The notes beneath the pieces are model-generated. The model worked only from the letters and a program-made list of their open reading frames with translations. It did no database searches and was not told the origin of the DNA. A stretch of 64,000 bases of DNA, taken from Monilinia fructicola. Its lineage: Eukaryota; Ascomycota; Leotiomycetes; Helotiales; Sclerotiniaceae. A program made the translations under genes and the position numbers. Where the stretch lies: assembly GCA_008692225.1 (NCBI GenBank), contig VICG01000007.1, positions 310,001 through 374,000 on the forward strand. Reading direction: 5' to 3'. This document shows positions 47,345 to 59,379 of this stretch, piece by piece. Every line of letters begins with the position of its first letter. Positions within the stretch are counted from its first letter, which is position 1.

Positions 47345-49589
47345 GTCCTTTTCACATGAAGTGGGTTCAGATGGCGTTCGGTGAGTTTGGATCCGAGAAG
47401 GAGAAATCATTTGGCATGCTCGTCACATGTTGAATGAATGCTCTTGGATGCATGCATTGGGAAGGATGACTCTGGATAAAGTAGTGAAATTGAGTTATTG
47501 GATTCGATTGCATGTCTAGCACTTGGCTGATTTGACATAAAATGCGTGCGCCATTAGCAACGCATAAAATATCTCGAGCGTCGCGTACTTCCCTTCCCGT
47601 ACCCCACAATGTGGTTATCCTCTCCACCACCCGCGTGCTCCTCTCACGATGTCCCAACCACACTCCCTCATCTCCCTCCTCCTCGCACTCTCCCTCTACC
47701 CGCAACAAAACATCCATCAAACGCCATCCCCAAGACAAACCCCTCCAAATCTCACCCATCCATCCATCCATCCATCCACCTCCAGATACCACCCCTCACA
47801 CCTCTCCATCCTATGTATGAGAGAAACACATACCAAAAACAAGGATGAATCCAAAATTCACGACCGTGTACCAAGACGAAGAAGAGAGCATCGGTACTGT
47901 AACAGTGAAGCGAGCAAGAGATCTTGAATCTTGAATCTTGAATCTTGAATCTTGAATCTTGAATCTTGAATCTTGAATCTTGAATCTTAATTTGTAAATC
48001 TTCCTCTTCCTCTTCCTCTTCCTTTCACATCTACACTTCAAGTCAGAACTCGAGTATACTATTGAACATCCATCCATCTACCCATCCACCCCATCCGCCC
48101 ATCCGCCCACAAAAACAAACCACAGACCAACTGATCCAGCATTCCCAATCCCCCAATAAATACACTCCAGCCACGCCCCAAAAGCCCCAGAATAAGCCAA
48201 CAATGAACAGCACCACGAAACACGCTTCAACCAAACCATCTCCCAATCCCCAATTCTCAAGTCCTCAAACTCTCAAACTCTCCACCAACACAGACCAAAG
48301 CAAAGCAAACCACCAAACCCCACAAGCCACAAATCCCAAATCCCAAACAAACAACCAATTCAAGAACACCACCAGTTCAACCCCCACAAAAGAAAAGCTC
48401 AAGGGACAAACCTTCAAACTCCTCTACACCCTACACCCACACCCAACACCCCACAAGTAACAACACGCAAACCCAAATCCAATCGTGCTCTGTCTCTCTC
48501 CTCGTCGAACCCCCAAGCCCTACATCTCAACCCACAACTGACAGCAGGGCATGATTCCTCCTCTCCAATGTGAAGCGACGCAGCAATCCCGACGCCGAGA
48601 AGACAACACCGTGATTGAGACGAAAAGGAAAAGAGGAAATGGAAGAGGAATCTCACAAAAATGTAGTCGCGTCCAGCATTTAGAGAGGAGAGCAGACAAA
48701 GTTCATGATTGATCGATCTGAGGGCCGGCGAACCTGAGAGAGCTGTATGATGAAGGTTTGTGGGATCATTTATAATTGCGCAACAAATATGCCAACTATT
48801 CGAGGCGCATGCACGCCATGTTGACGCGGATTTGAAGCAGTGCTTGCTAGAAATCTGCAAAAGCCCATAGTTAGGTGTTAGTTGAACACCATCGAGGGTG
48901 TCGTAGGAACCTCCTGTCTCATATTGCAGTCTTCTCGTGGCAAAGCCATTTATGGAGGTCACAATAACAATATATCACTTCAGCACGAGTAAAACGAGAA
49001 TCCAGGAAACTGGCGACGCAAGTCAGAAAAGAATCACTCAACAGACGCGCTTGCGAAAGTTTGTTACACGACAACACAGTCAATCAGCGTTTATACACTT
49101 TTCACTTGATGGGCAAGGGAAAGGGTATCGTAAATCATCGTTGATTGATATAGCACAAGCTCGATATCCATTGAAGATATGCAGGGGCCCTCAAGAAACA
49201 ATCTGAGTTCTTGCAACTCCAGGTCGTTTTCTATCATCGTGGATAGATAATCGTAGAGTAATCTTAGAATCGTTGTTTCCTGCCATTCATATCCACCATT
49301 GTAGGTATTTACGTTCGCGATCAAACATATCACAAACGACCTGTACACAAGAGAGATCAATCAAATTTTGAGGGAATCGTTTTAGAATTTGATGCTTGAT
49401 ATCCGGATTTTCCCAAACGCCCCTTTGCTGCTTGTTGCCACGATCTTTCGCAAGGAATTTTGGGTGAGGTCCATCTTCTATCCGTCAAATTGCGTATCGA
49501 AAACTAAAACCACATCTATACCCTCATGATGCCATTGCCATTAACCGAAAAGACGAAGCCGAAAGAAAAGTAGCGCGGAAATATCTGAT
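47345..49589. other. Spacer with tandem repeat and C-rich tracts
   Basis: No supported gene; long apparent frames around 48062-48962 are C/A-rich composition artefacts. Contains the ATCTTGA repeat and CATC-type repeats. Confidence 0.5.
47921..47989. repeat. (ATCTTGA)n heptanucleotide repeat, about 10 copies
   Basis: Perfect ATCTTGA units in tandem, followed by a CTTCCT-rich tract. Confidence 0.92.
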
Positions 49590-50165
49590 CTACTTTCTTC
49601 TGAACGAGCAACCCTCTGTCAAAACGAGCCTTACCACCAGTTGGTTGGCAAAGAACAGTTGAGCATCCAGCGCAGATGACAACGGTTTGGGCGTGGCTGA
49701 AGACGGTGGTGATGGTGAAGCATCCTGGGCACTTGACATCCATGAAGAAGGATCTAGGAGCTGGGACAAGTTGCTAGAGTGGCGAACAAAAAATATTAGC
49801 TTGTGCCAATTTTATATCGAATCGAGAATGTATTGAACGGTGTTGTCGCATACCTTGAGCTTGTGCTTGCGTGCCTCAGCAGCTGGGGATGGGTTGAGGA
49901 GATCGATTGCGAGAACCTATCGTGGCAAAAATTGATTAGCAAATATCCCCATCAAATTATTGAAATCCATCATCAATCCATCCATTCCAGCGATTCAATC
50001 CATTTCAATAGCGACCAAATAATAACTTCAACTCCGTTCCAACCTTGTCGTCCTTCGTGTAATTGTTGTGCGAATGTCGTGTGCCAGAGTAAAATTCCAC
50101 CTCATGTCCTCATGTCGTAGCTGATGTTTTGATGTGGGGGAATGATTGAAGGGATTCCTTACCAT
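49590..50165 (-). CDS. rps27: 40S ribosomal protein eS27
   Basis: Small-subunit ribosomal protein with a C4 zinc finger. Exon 1 is only the ATG (50163-50165). Intron 1 is 49917-50162, exon 2 is 49854-49916 ([21 protein letters not shown]), intron 2 is 49774-49853, and exon 3 starts at 49773 ([18 protein letters not shown]...). The zinc ligands CPGC and CAGC are visible, followed by [12 protein letters not shown]. The conserved ending [10 protein letters not shown] is out of frame because of one extra T in 49621-49624. Without it the stop is at 49590 and the protein is 82 aa, the usual eS27 length. As sequenced, translation would run on to 49516. Since eS27 is nearly invariant, this is most likely a sequence error. 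Confidence 0.93.
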
Positions 50166-50520
50166 CTTGACGAATTGTGATCGAAATTTTTGTTTAGATT
50201 TTGCTGACTGACGGGGTCTTTGTCAAAGTCTCGAGTTTGCTGGACGTAGAGAGCGAGGCGTCAGTCTGTTGTCGATGGATCGAACTTGTAAATATCAAGA
50301 GCGGAGAAAATTGAGCCAATTCTATGAAAACCCTAGAGTTTGTGCCAAAATTTTAACCGAGATAGTCACGTGTGCGTGTATCGTATCTGTGTGTTCGTCA
50401 ATTGCACCATGTAAAGAAAGTTGTGCTACTTGTACTTGTAATAATGCCTGTGCTTTGTTTGATTTGGCTTTAAGTGGGTCAGTCCATGTTTGAATGTCTG
50501 GTCTGTTCGGGTTTCCTCCG

Positions 50521-50610
50521 GATTACCTAATCTAGTATATTTGATGAATTGGATCGATGATTACCTAATCTAGTATATTTGATGGATTGGATCGATGATT
50601 ACCTAATCTT
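50521..50610. repeat. 38-bp tandem repeat, 2.4 copies
   Basis: The unit begins GATTACCTAATCTAGTATAT and ends GGATCGAT; copies start at 50521 and 50559, with a partial third at 50597. One A/G difference. It lies about 170-260 bp upstream of the phosducin-like gene's ATG. Confidence 0.9.
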
Positions 50611-50777
50611 ACCCCTCCAAAAAATATGACTAGGCAGCTTGCTCTGCTTGGCCTCGAAGGGAGTACAGTGCTTCGTAATTACACATTGTGGATACTGTCA
50701 TTAGGTATCACAATCATACAATAACGTCTCCCTCACAACAACATCCACAACACCCTCAATTGTTCCTTCTCTCAAGC

Positions 50778-51549
50778 ATGGCTGCTCCTATGGACCAAAG
50801 AATCAACGTTCCCATTGATGATCCAAATGCCGATACAGAATGGAATGATATCTTACGAGCAAAGGGAATAATTCCCGAGAAACCTCCTTCGCCCACGCCC
50901 CTCATCGAAGAAGCCATTCTCGAAGGACGTCGACTTGCGCATGAAAATCGTCTCGAAGGCAAAGATCTTGACGAGCTTGATGCTCTAGAAGATGAAGAAG
51001 ATGATGCTTTCCTCGAACAGTATAAAAAAACAACGAATGGCAGAGTTATCATCCATAACGAAGAAGGCCAAGCATGGCACGGTTTATCCTTTATCAAAGC
51101 CTGATTACCAGAGAGAGGTCACAGATGCTAGCCAAGATTCGCCCGTGTTGGTTAATCTTACCAGTGGGTTGGGAACGAATGTGGAGAGTAGAGTTTTGAC
51201 GGAGTTGTGGAGAAGAGCAGCTGCAGAGTTTGGGGAAGTGAAGTTCTGCGAGATGAGGGGTGATATGGCAATTGAGGGATATCCTGATAGGAATTGTCCT
51301 ACAATACTGGTTTACAATAAAGGAGATATTGTGAAACAGGTTGTTACATTGATGACCATGGGAGGTGTCAGGGTAGGAATGGCAGAGATTGATACGCTGT
51401 TGATTGAAATCGGAGCTATCAAAGACAATGATATGAGAGTTACAAAGCGGAGGCGAGATGCAGAGGATGAAGAAGAAGAGCGCCGAGAGAAGGGTGGAAT
51501 TCGAGGTTCAAAGCAAGCCAATGTAGAGAGTGATGATGATGATTGGTAA
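50778..51549 (+). CDS. plp2: Phosducin-like protein (Plp2/PDCL3-type CCT cofactor), one apparent indel
   Basis: Cytosolic thioredoxin-fold cofactor of the CCT/TRiC chaperonin (family knowledge). The chosen start gives MAAPMDQR; an in-frame upstream Met at 50688 is less likely. The N-terminal helical part has DTEWNDILRAKGIIPEKPPS and an acidic EDEEDDAFLEQYKK. The thioredoxin-like domain has PLSKPDYQREVTDAS, VLVNLTSGLGTNVESRVL, DRNCPTILVYNKGDIVKQVV and GGVRVGMAEIDTLL, and a basic/acidic tail ends SDDDDW. The two halves are in different frames: the A7 run at 51024-51030 has one A too many, and removing it gives the family sequence YKKQRMAELSSI. No intron with GT-AG would do the same. Confidence 0.88.
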
Positions 51550-52350
51550 TATATGGGATCTGGTATCACATTGCATAGCATTTGGAGTTATGGTGCATAT
51601 GGGAAACAAAATTACCTGGGATCGTCTGTATTGACCGCAATGTACATGCGAAATTTCATTCGCAGGTTCGTGGATTTAATGAGTCTTCTTGGCAAAGAAC
51701 ATCAAGATATCTTACTTGACGTGCTGATGACAACTTTGTAAGACGAAGTTATATTCCCAAATATAAGTCATCACAAGTGTCGGATTTAATTGCAAAGCTT
51801 CTCCACAAGTGTACCTGATAACGCTCTCAAAAACCCGTTCTCTTTCTCTCTTCTCACCGGATCTCGAAGCGTATGTCGACAGTTCGTTTACACGCTGCCA
51901 TCTAGGTCGAGTAGGTATCTATCCTTAAATACACTCAAATTTACCAGAAATATATCCAGCCTCGTAGATCATCACCCAGACAGCTTTCACAATATTATGT
52001 TATCCTTCAAAAATTGTGAAGCAATCACAAAGGGGTTTTCGCATAGACCAATGCGAGTTTCCTTTCCTGTTTGCCAAGCAGGTAAAGGTCCCAGCCCAGC
52101 CTAACAAATCGTTATCAAAGTAAAAACAGGCGCCTGAATATCCATGGTCTTCCAACTCAGCATAGACAATTCGTAGTCCGTAGTCGATGGATTTGTACTC
52201 GAGTCGTCGGAGCTGTTCTGCCTAGATCGATGATCCTCGTGGGGGAACCTTTGTTTATCCACAGAAACGAATTCAAGGGACACACCATCGTACCGAGAAT
52301 TCATAGCGCATCACACAATACCCAGATCACACCTTACAGCCGGATGCATC
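51550..52350. other. Spacer between convergent phosducin-like and secreted-protein genes
   Basis: No gene or repeat recognised. Confidence 0.5.
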
Positions 52351-52878
52351 TCAGCCCGTTGAAGTAGTGATTCCCCTCTGCCTAATAACAGCATCATCCC
52401 ATTCCTCGGGAAAAACCCCTCGAAATGACCCATCAGCCTGCTTCAACCATTTATACTCCACACCTTTATAAAGCCCCATCTCGCCATGTTGAAACCCAAA
52501 CCCATTCTTGGAAATCGGCGTGACTCTTGCAGTATCGAACGTTCGAATGACATTAAATGACTGGCACTTGATCCCAAGAATCGCATTTTCAATCTCCGCA
52601 CATCCACTCTCTACTCGGGCAATGGCACTTTCGGGATCACAGTCCTGAGAGGAGTAAAACACCACAACGGTATTATCATCCGAAGTCCCCATATTCAAAA
52701 CAAATGCCGAACTGGCAGCCGGCGGAATTCGTGCTTGACATCCCCGACTAGGTGTTCCTGTCCACCGACGTATAGTTTCCTTAGCAGCGCATCTGGGTTC
52801 GGAATTGAAGTGTACCCAATATGCAGAGGAAGAGGCGACGAAAGAAAGCCATGCGACGAGGTAAACTTGACACAACAT
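52351..52878 (-). CDS. Small secreted cysteine-containing protein, 175 aa
   Basis: Intronless. Signal peptide at residues 1-19 (LVAWLSFVASSSA, likely cleaved before YWVHFNS). The mature part of about 156 aa has five cysteines (in PRCAAKE, RGCQAR, SQDCDPE, SGCAEIE and IKCQSF), an uneven number. No known domain recognised. Small secreted proteins of this kind in plant-associated fungi are often effector candidates; that role is an inference only. Confidence 0.72.
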   Translation of the reverse strand: MLCQVYLVAWLSFVASSSAYWVHFNSEPRCAAKETIRRWTGTPSRGCQARIPPAASSAFVLNMGTSDDNTVVVFYSSQDCDPESAIARVESGCAEIENAILGIKCQSFNVIRTFDTARVTPISKNGFGFQHGEMGLYKGVEYKWLKQADGSFRGVFPEEWDDAVIRQRGITTSTG

Positions 52879-53815
52879 GATGGCGGCTCGAGCTCAAAAT
52901 AATAAACATAGGATTGAAATAACAGAATACAAACTCAAGGAGTTTTAAATCTTCTCCTCACCTCTCAGACTCTACTTGTCACTCTCCTTTGTTAATCAGC
53001 TGGGCTGCGCAATGCCAAGGTCGGCAAATGGGCAACGGCCATTGTCAGCCTTCTTATATGTGCCAGGCTACGAGTGTTTCGAATCATCGCTGATTGTAAG
53101 ACATGTCTCTATTTGACATTCCGGGGAAACACAAAGAATGTAATCCAGGGTCAACTTTCCTCCGTTTGGAAATGGGCATGTCGTGGTAGTTTTGAATTGC
53201 ACAGATTGCATGACAATTTATGTTGTGAAACTTGAGTCTGAACAATGAATTGATTGAGGGGTTGCATTTTGGGAAAAAGTGCTGAAGAAAGCTTGCTGAA
53301 GGATGATTGCTTATCCTTGGTAATTAGACGGTAGGAATCCTATAGGATGATGATGGTGGGGGAAGGATGTGGGATTGGTTGAGAGATTGGGCTTGCCGAA
53401 TGATATTTAGGATTTGGGCACTCCCGGTGAGCCGTTCCCGGTGAGCCAAGTATTTGAGTAATCTCATTGAACCAATTACAAGAATCCTTAATGTAAAAAG
53501 GTAAAATAAGTTTTTGTGAAGCATGAGAAATGAATTTTGTATTCAGTTATGTGTTGCTGTGATATAGCTAGTATGTGAAGTAATCGCACGTCTATCTCTA
53601 CTGATGTAAGTAATAATTGGTCTGCCCACTGGGGAGAAATTAAAATCACCTGGGCACACAGCGTTTCGCCAGATGTTCTTGGTCCCCCTGAAAATGCAAT
53701 CCACTTTTTGATGAAAACAGATATACTGGAGTGAATATCTCCAGATATACTGGACCACTCATCCGCCTTTCTCGGCATGTAATTTCGTCCTGTGTCTCAT
53801 CTGCACCAGAACTTG
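52879..53815. other. Spacer, no gene seen
   Basis: Short frames at 53324-53778 on the minus strand have no recognisable features. Confidence 0.5.
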
Positions 53816-54823
53816 TTATAAAGCCCTCTTTAAAGCTTCCATCTCTCGCTCATAGATCACCTCGTCTTGTGCTTTGATATGTTGCAACTGCAGCTGAGTC
53901 AGTCTCTCTACCTCTTCCTCTACTCGCAGTGCTTCTTTTATCTTCTCAATCTCCGCACTCGTCTTCTTTAGCTTTCTTTCAACTCTCGCCTGGAGCTTAT
54001 CTCCAAATCTAGCTTGAAGATTGAAAGATAGCGGTTCAAGTGGACGGCAGAGATTGTCAAGTATCCTGGTTCGCTCAATATCTTTCAGATACATAGTAAT
54101 GTATGATGCATCACGGACCATAAATTCGACTACTATAACGGGGATTTTCTTGGTACGATGGACCGCGCAGTGGCGGATTTGACCAATCTTTTCGAGAAGA
54201 TAGGAGAGGCTATCGGAAATTTGGGAGTTTTCATAATCAACGAGTTCCTTGATGTCATCTTTGTGAGTCTGCATACCAGCTATCATCGCAGTAGCTAGTT
54301 CGTTCAACCTGTAGACTACATATTAGCACATCTCATGTTTTCATCTGTACTATGGGAGATTAGAATGTTTTTATATCAACGTACTCAGCCTCACCCATCT
54401 CTTCCCATCCATTTTCTACGCACACTTCTGGCCAATTTCTATACAAGAACTCGAACAAAGCTTCCTCCAAGACATTTTGTGTGCGAGTCAAAATCTTAGA
54501 CTGCATGTTAAACGGAAGCCATCTATCGTTTAACACTGGGACATCATAAGGGCCAAGGCCATAAAACGCAAGGGTTTCCTGAACCTTCTTGAAAAGATGT
54601 TCATTCTTGATCCATGGCTTGATTGGCATGGCGGGCATCCGCTTCTTCAATGGAGGACCCTGTGGAACAGCAGTGAAAGGACTTGGAGATCTGCTGCGCT
54701 TAGCTTCGGGATCTATGAAGTATAAGTGAAGAACCAAAGGTTTCATAAAGTGGTCAACTTACTATTTTGAGACCTCTGGGAGTTTATTGTTGAAATCTCA
54801 ATCGCATTGCTAGGGTCCATCAT
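53816..54823 (-). CDS. Hypothetical coiled-coil protein, 293 aa
   Basis: Three exons (54763-54823, 54385-54712, 53816-54308) join in frame across GT-AG introns of 50 and 76 bp: MMDPSNAIEIST..., then PEAKRSRSPSPFTAVPQG, the globular-looking LAFYGLGPYDVPVLNDRWLP and LFEFLYRNWPEVC, MGEAELNELATAMIAG, and a long charged helix ending EEVERLTQLQLQHIK, likely coiled-coil. The basic SPS-rich N-terminus hints at a nuclear protein. The family is not recognised. The alternative start is the next Met at 54820. Confidence 0.75.
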
Positions 54824-56267
54824 TATGTGTAAAGTTATATCTCTTTCTGGGGCTTTCGAGGTAAGTGGTGAGGCCCTATCGCATAAGTCTCCTGAGCTAT
54901 ATCAGAAATAAGTGATGGGTTTCTGGAATTTAGCATTCAACATGAACGTACCTTTGTCCACCAGTCTCTAAAAGTGGAGAATTTCCCCTGTTGTCAATCT
55001 TTCCAGAAGATCTGATGATATCCGGTTGAGCACAAGTCATCCCCATGTCCAGTTGCTTCATTGCAGGCAGAAAAATTAGCTTGAGTAGGTGGTTGGTTGT
55101 GGAAATATGTAGATTTTAAATAAGAATATGGCCTCTTCCACTCATTGTCGAAGATATAACCACGCACAAGATGCCGTATGGAGCCGTATCCATCTTTTGA
55201 ATCCAGGTATTGAGATGTCGGATCTCAAATTATTCGTCAAATATTAGATAGGGGAGCCTCGCTCATTCACCCTGACTTACCATAGAATGAGAAAGACTTG
55301 AAGAAGAAAGAACGTTGGAAGAAAGAAGCAGTCTTTGCACACATTTGACAGTGAATTGTGCAACTAGAGGCTTGGGCGAGTGCAACAAATGAGACAAACA
55401 TCACCTACTTGATTGGTTGTGACATGAAGAATCGAGAAACCTTCTAATACAAAGTGAATGGCATCACTGCATGGGTATAAGGTGGGAGGATGGTCGGAGA
55501 CTACTCGCGGGGGCTATACTAGTATAAAGGCTGCGAGTCATTAGACGATTGAAAGAACTCCGGGTCTTAAGCGATGGATAGTACAAACTAGCGCGCCTTC
55601 CCAAAGTGTAAGTAATCACTTGCGCTCGAGAATTGATTGGCTTCTTGGAGAGAATGACGTCAATTTAGAGATTCATCAGATATGCAACAAATCTGCATTG
55701 GAGACCTAACTCGCAGTCTAGTCCGTGTGCTATAGAGCTATCGACGGAAATCCGGGGAATCGAGCACTAAATTACCAGAGGTTCCAGAAAGATAATTCAT
55801 CTGCCTGCAGGTTCAGCGCGGTAGGTACGCTACAGATTCGAACGTAGCCTTAGAATGGTTTGGGATGCAGAAAGAAAATAAGTCAATGTTCTGCATAATA
55901 GTGCATGTAAATCTCATGTTAGCTAGATGCTTGGGAAGATCTTATGGTGCAAAGGCGACCAGAATATCGACACTGTCTTGCAGTAATTGTAAAATCGAGA
56001 GAACACACTCAAAACTAACATTCCTTTATGATAACCACAAGTTTTGATTGAAAGGACATGAGGATGAAGTGTACGAATGATCTAAGATATAGAAAAAATG
56101 CAGGTCGTACAAGGTTATTAAGATATCATAATAGATGTGTCAAGAAAAACATAAAAGCCAGATATATACACGCGAGAAATTACCACAAGCTTTCGAACCC
56201 TCGACCACGACAGACAAATACATAAAGGGATATCATTTGAGAACTAAATTTGCAATTCGTGAATATG
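54824..56267. other. 1.4-kb spacer, no gene seen
   Basis: No coherent frame on either strand; ordinary composition. Confidence 0.5.
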
Positions 56268-59002
56268 CTACAAAGCTTTTTCTCTGGGTCCAGACAGTCT
56301 TTCAAACTTGTCAACGCTCATTACAAATGTTCCTCTACCACCAGTCATGCTCCTCAGATGCTTCAAGTATCCAACCATTTCCTTCAGGGGTACACGAGCT
56401 GTGATTTGGCGCTGCTGGCCAGGCCCAGATGAATCTGTGCTAGACCCTGATGCAAATGGATCTGGAGGTGTATAAACTCTGGATATATCGATTGGTGGCA
56501 GCTCATTTTCTGAATCCTCTACTTCGTTATCATTTTCAAGTGATAGTATATGGCCGCCACGAGCTGATGAGAGATCATGAACAATTGCACCGAGGGATGA
56601 TTCGTCGCAGCTGATAACTACATTCATGACTGGCTCCATGAGTCCGATCGAGTTTGCCTGGAATGCTTCTTTGAGAGCGGCTTGCACGGCATGTCTTGAT
56701 GCAGAAGATAATGCAGCAGATGTAGTGTCAGACCCAAAAACATCCTCGACTGTATCGAATTTGAGTAGTACATGGGCAGAATGAAGTGGGAATGCGCGAC
56801 GTGGGCCACGTGCTAGACCCGCGACAGCACCATTAATCAGTGCAGTATGAACTTCGGCAATGGACATGTCGGATGGCATTGTTAGAGCTCCATCGCCTCC
56901 CTCATGTCTAACTGGTCTTGGAATACGGACGGTGATTGTGTTTCCATCAATCTTCATAGTGTGATCCGAATCTTCTAAAGGCTGCTCATCTGGACTGATA
57001 ATAGCCTCGCATCCTGCCTTTCCTTTCTTGCCGGCGACTTCACGATCAAAAATGTATTTCTGAGGTGAGGTGGAGGACAAGACACATTCTCGGTAACCAA
57101 TTTCAATATTACCCATGGTTGCCTTGGCTTTGAAATCATTCACAAGGCGATCTTTGGCAATCTCTAGATGCAGCTCGCCCATACCACTCAACTGCATTTG
57201 CCCAGATTCTGCATCAATGTTGACATGAAGACTAGGATCTTCCCTCAGCAAGAGTTGCAGTATTTCAGCGACATTTTTCTCTTCACTTAGGCTGTGTGGT
57301 TCTATTGCAGCAAAAAAGACTGGTGGAGGGACTTCAATCGGTCGCAGCTGAAGAATATTCAATGGTGGCGGCGGCCCGTTTTTTTGGATGGGCACCTGTA
57401 TATGATAACAACGTATCGCCTGTGCGAGCGTGTTTCAAACCCGCAATAACGCCAATCTGGCCGGCCGGTATGCTTTCTATCTCTACGGCATCAGATGCGT
57501 ACATTTGTAACAGCCTTTGAGCTCTCTCAGAAACATGCAGATTAGTGTTCCATAAGGCAGTGTTTCTCTTCACTCTACCAGAGTATACCCTAATATAAAC
57601 TAATACGCCGCGTCGAGGATCATTGACTACTTTGAAAGCAAGCGCGCAAGCTTCAACCTGGGAGATGAGGGAGGTTCGGGGATTGGATCTCTTGGCCAGA
57701 TGTCTCGGTTGTGCTGCCGTGAGATCCAGCTTTCCATGCAGAAGCTGGGACAAGCTACCATGGACATTGCCGAGTTGAATCTCGGGATCAGGCCTCTCAA
57801 TAGGATTCGGTAGAAGATGATTAATCGCATCAAGAAGTGGTTGTACGCCAATGTTGCGAAAACTGGCTCCTGCAAAGACTGGGATGAGTTTACCTGATCC
57901 ATCGAGCACGCATTTACGTAGACTTGTTGTAATTGCATTCGGTGATATGAGTAGACTGTCATCATTACACTCCAGCCAGTTTTCAAGAAGCCCTTCATCG
58001 AATTCGCACAATACCTCCACGATTGCAGCTCGCGCTTTGATAACTTCCTCGGCGAACTTTGGGTCATCATTCTTCAACTGATCAAGAGTGAAATGTTGAA
58101 TGGATTTGCCATCACCACCTTCTTCCCATTTCAGAGCACAAAGGTTGACTGCATCACCGACTCCCATAAACCTACCCTTACCACCTTCCCACCATGGAAT
58201 CTGACAAACTGCAGGCCAACCTCGAAGCCGTGATCCAATTTCCTTGACTGTTCTCGCAAAGGCAGCTCCCTCTCGATCAAGCTTATTGACAAAAGCAATT
58301 CTAGGAATACTGTAATTGTTTGCTTGTTTCCATACCTTTTCAGTCTGAGCTTCTACCCCTGCGACACCATCAAGAATACACACGGCACCATCAAGAATTC
58401 TCAAAGAACGAAGAACTTCGAATGTGAAGTCTGCGTGACCAGGAGTGTCAATCAGATTCACGGTATGTGATACATGTGATCGAGATGAGTCGGATACTTT
58501 CAAGGATGGATTAATCTCGGGCGCAGGGGGCCAGTGCATAGTCACGGCTGCTGATTGAATAGTTATTCCCCTAGCCCTTTCAGCGGGGAGAAAGTCTGTG
58601 ACTGTAGAGCCATCATCCACGTCTAACAAACTTGTCAGACTCTGTTCGTGATAATCATGTGACCAGAATAATCATACCTCCTATTCGACGAGTATAGCCA
58701 CTATAATAGAGCATACGCTCAGTAGTAGTGGTTTTGCCCTTTTTTGAAATCAGAGACAAGTAGTACGAAAGATCAATGAGACTTACAGCATCGATATGAG
58801 CTATTATACCGATATTTCGAGTTGTCTGCGTCAACGCGTCATGATTTTCAGCATGGTGTGAATTATATCGAATGAACGTCTTGAATAGACTAGGTTTGAC
58901 GTTAACCTTACTTTGACAAGGTTGAAAGCCTTGTGTCAAGTATCGATGCCATACTCGACACCCTCTTTTTGATACCAACCAAATCATTCCCTTAACCCCC
59001 AA
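56268..59002 (-). CDS. mef2: Mitochondrial elongation factor G2 / ribosome-releasing factor 2
   Basis: Mitochondrial translational GTPase that splits ribosomes during recycling with RRF (family knowledge). The exons are 58787-59002, 58678-58738 and 56268-58622; introns are 48 and 55 bp. A basic, Ser-rich N-terminus fits a mitochondrial presequence. G1 is AHIDAGKTTTTE, split by intron 1; then [18 protein letters not shown] (G2), [12 protein letters not shown] (G3), [10 protein letters not shown] (G4), domain [37 protein letters not shown], and the domain IV/V stretch [20 protein letters not shown]. At 57379-57385 an A7 run (minus strand) has one A too many; removing it rejoins [11 protein letters not shown]. 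Transcribed divergently from VPS17. An alternative start is Met 58987. Confidence 0.93.
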
Positions 59003-59379
59003 GTCATTGAAGATATTTCCAGAACTCTTTGTACTTTACCTAGGTATGTATACGAGGTGTAGCGAGGAGAATGATAGATTACTAATATTAGCCTCAGGCA
59101 GTCTAATTCTAGGAGACGGGGGGCGGAATAAGCCAGACCAGACCACTGGCTGAACCTTGACACTCTTGTTGACGCCTACCTCACCAAAAGCTGAAGCTTG
59201 AAGTCAACCTCAATTGATTATATTTGGCATCTTTCTACTTTTTCTTCACGAATTTATGAAATACCCAGGTGCACCAGTCTAAATTTGAAAGGTCGCTTTG
59301 ATCTCCCAATTGCTACCTTTCTATTCCATCGTCTATAGCTTATTGTCTTACACACTCAAACGTCGCGCAATTCATCATC
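59003..59379. promoter_or_regulatory. Shared divergent promoter region, MEF2-VPS17
   Basis: 377 bp separate the two start codons on opposite strands. CT-rich stretches precede the VPS17 ATG. No specific factor site could be assigned. Confidence 0.6.

Noticed and set aside
48062..48962. 132-aa plus and 182-aa minus open frames
   Set aside because: C/A-rich low complexity on both strands; no start context, domain or splice-coherent structure.
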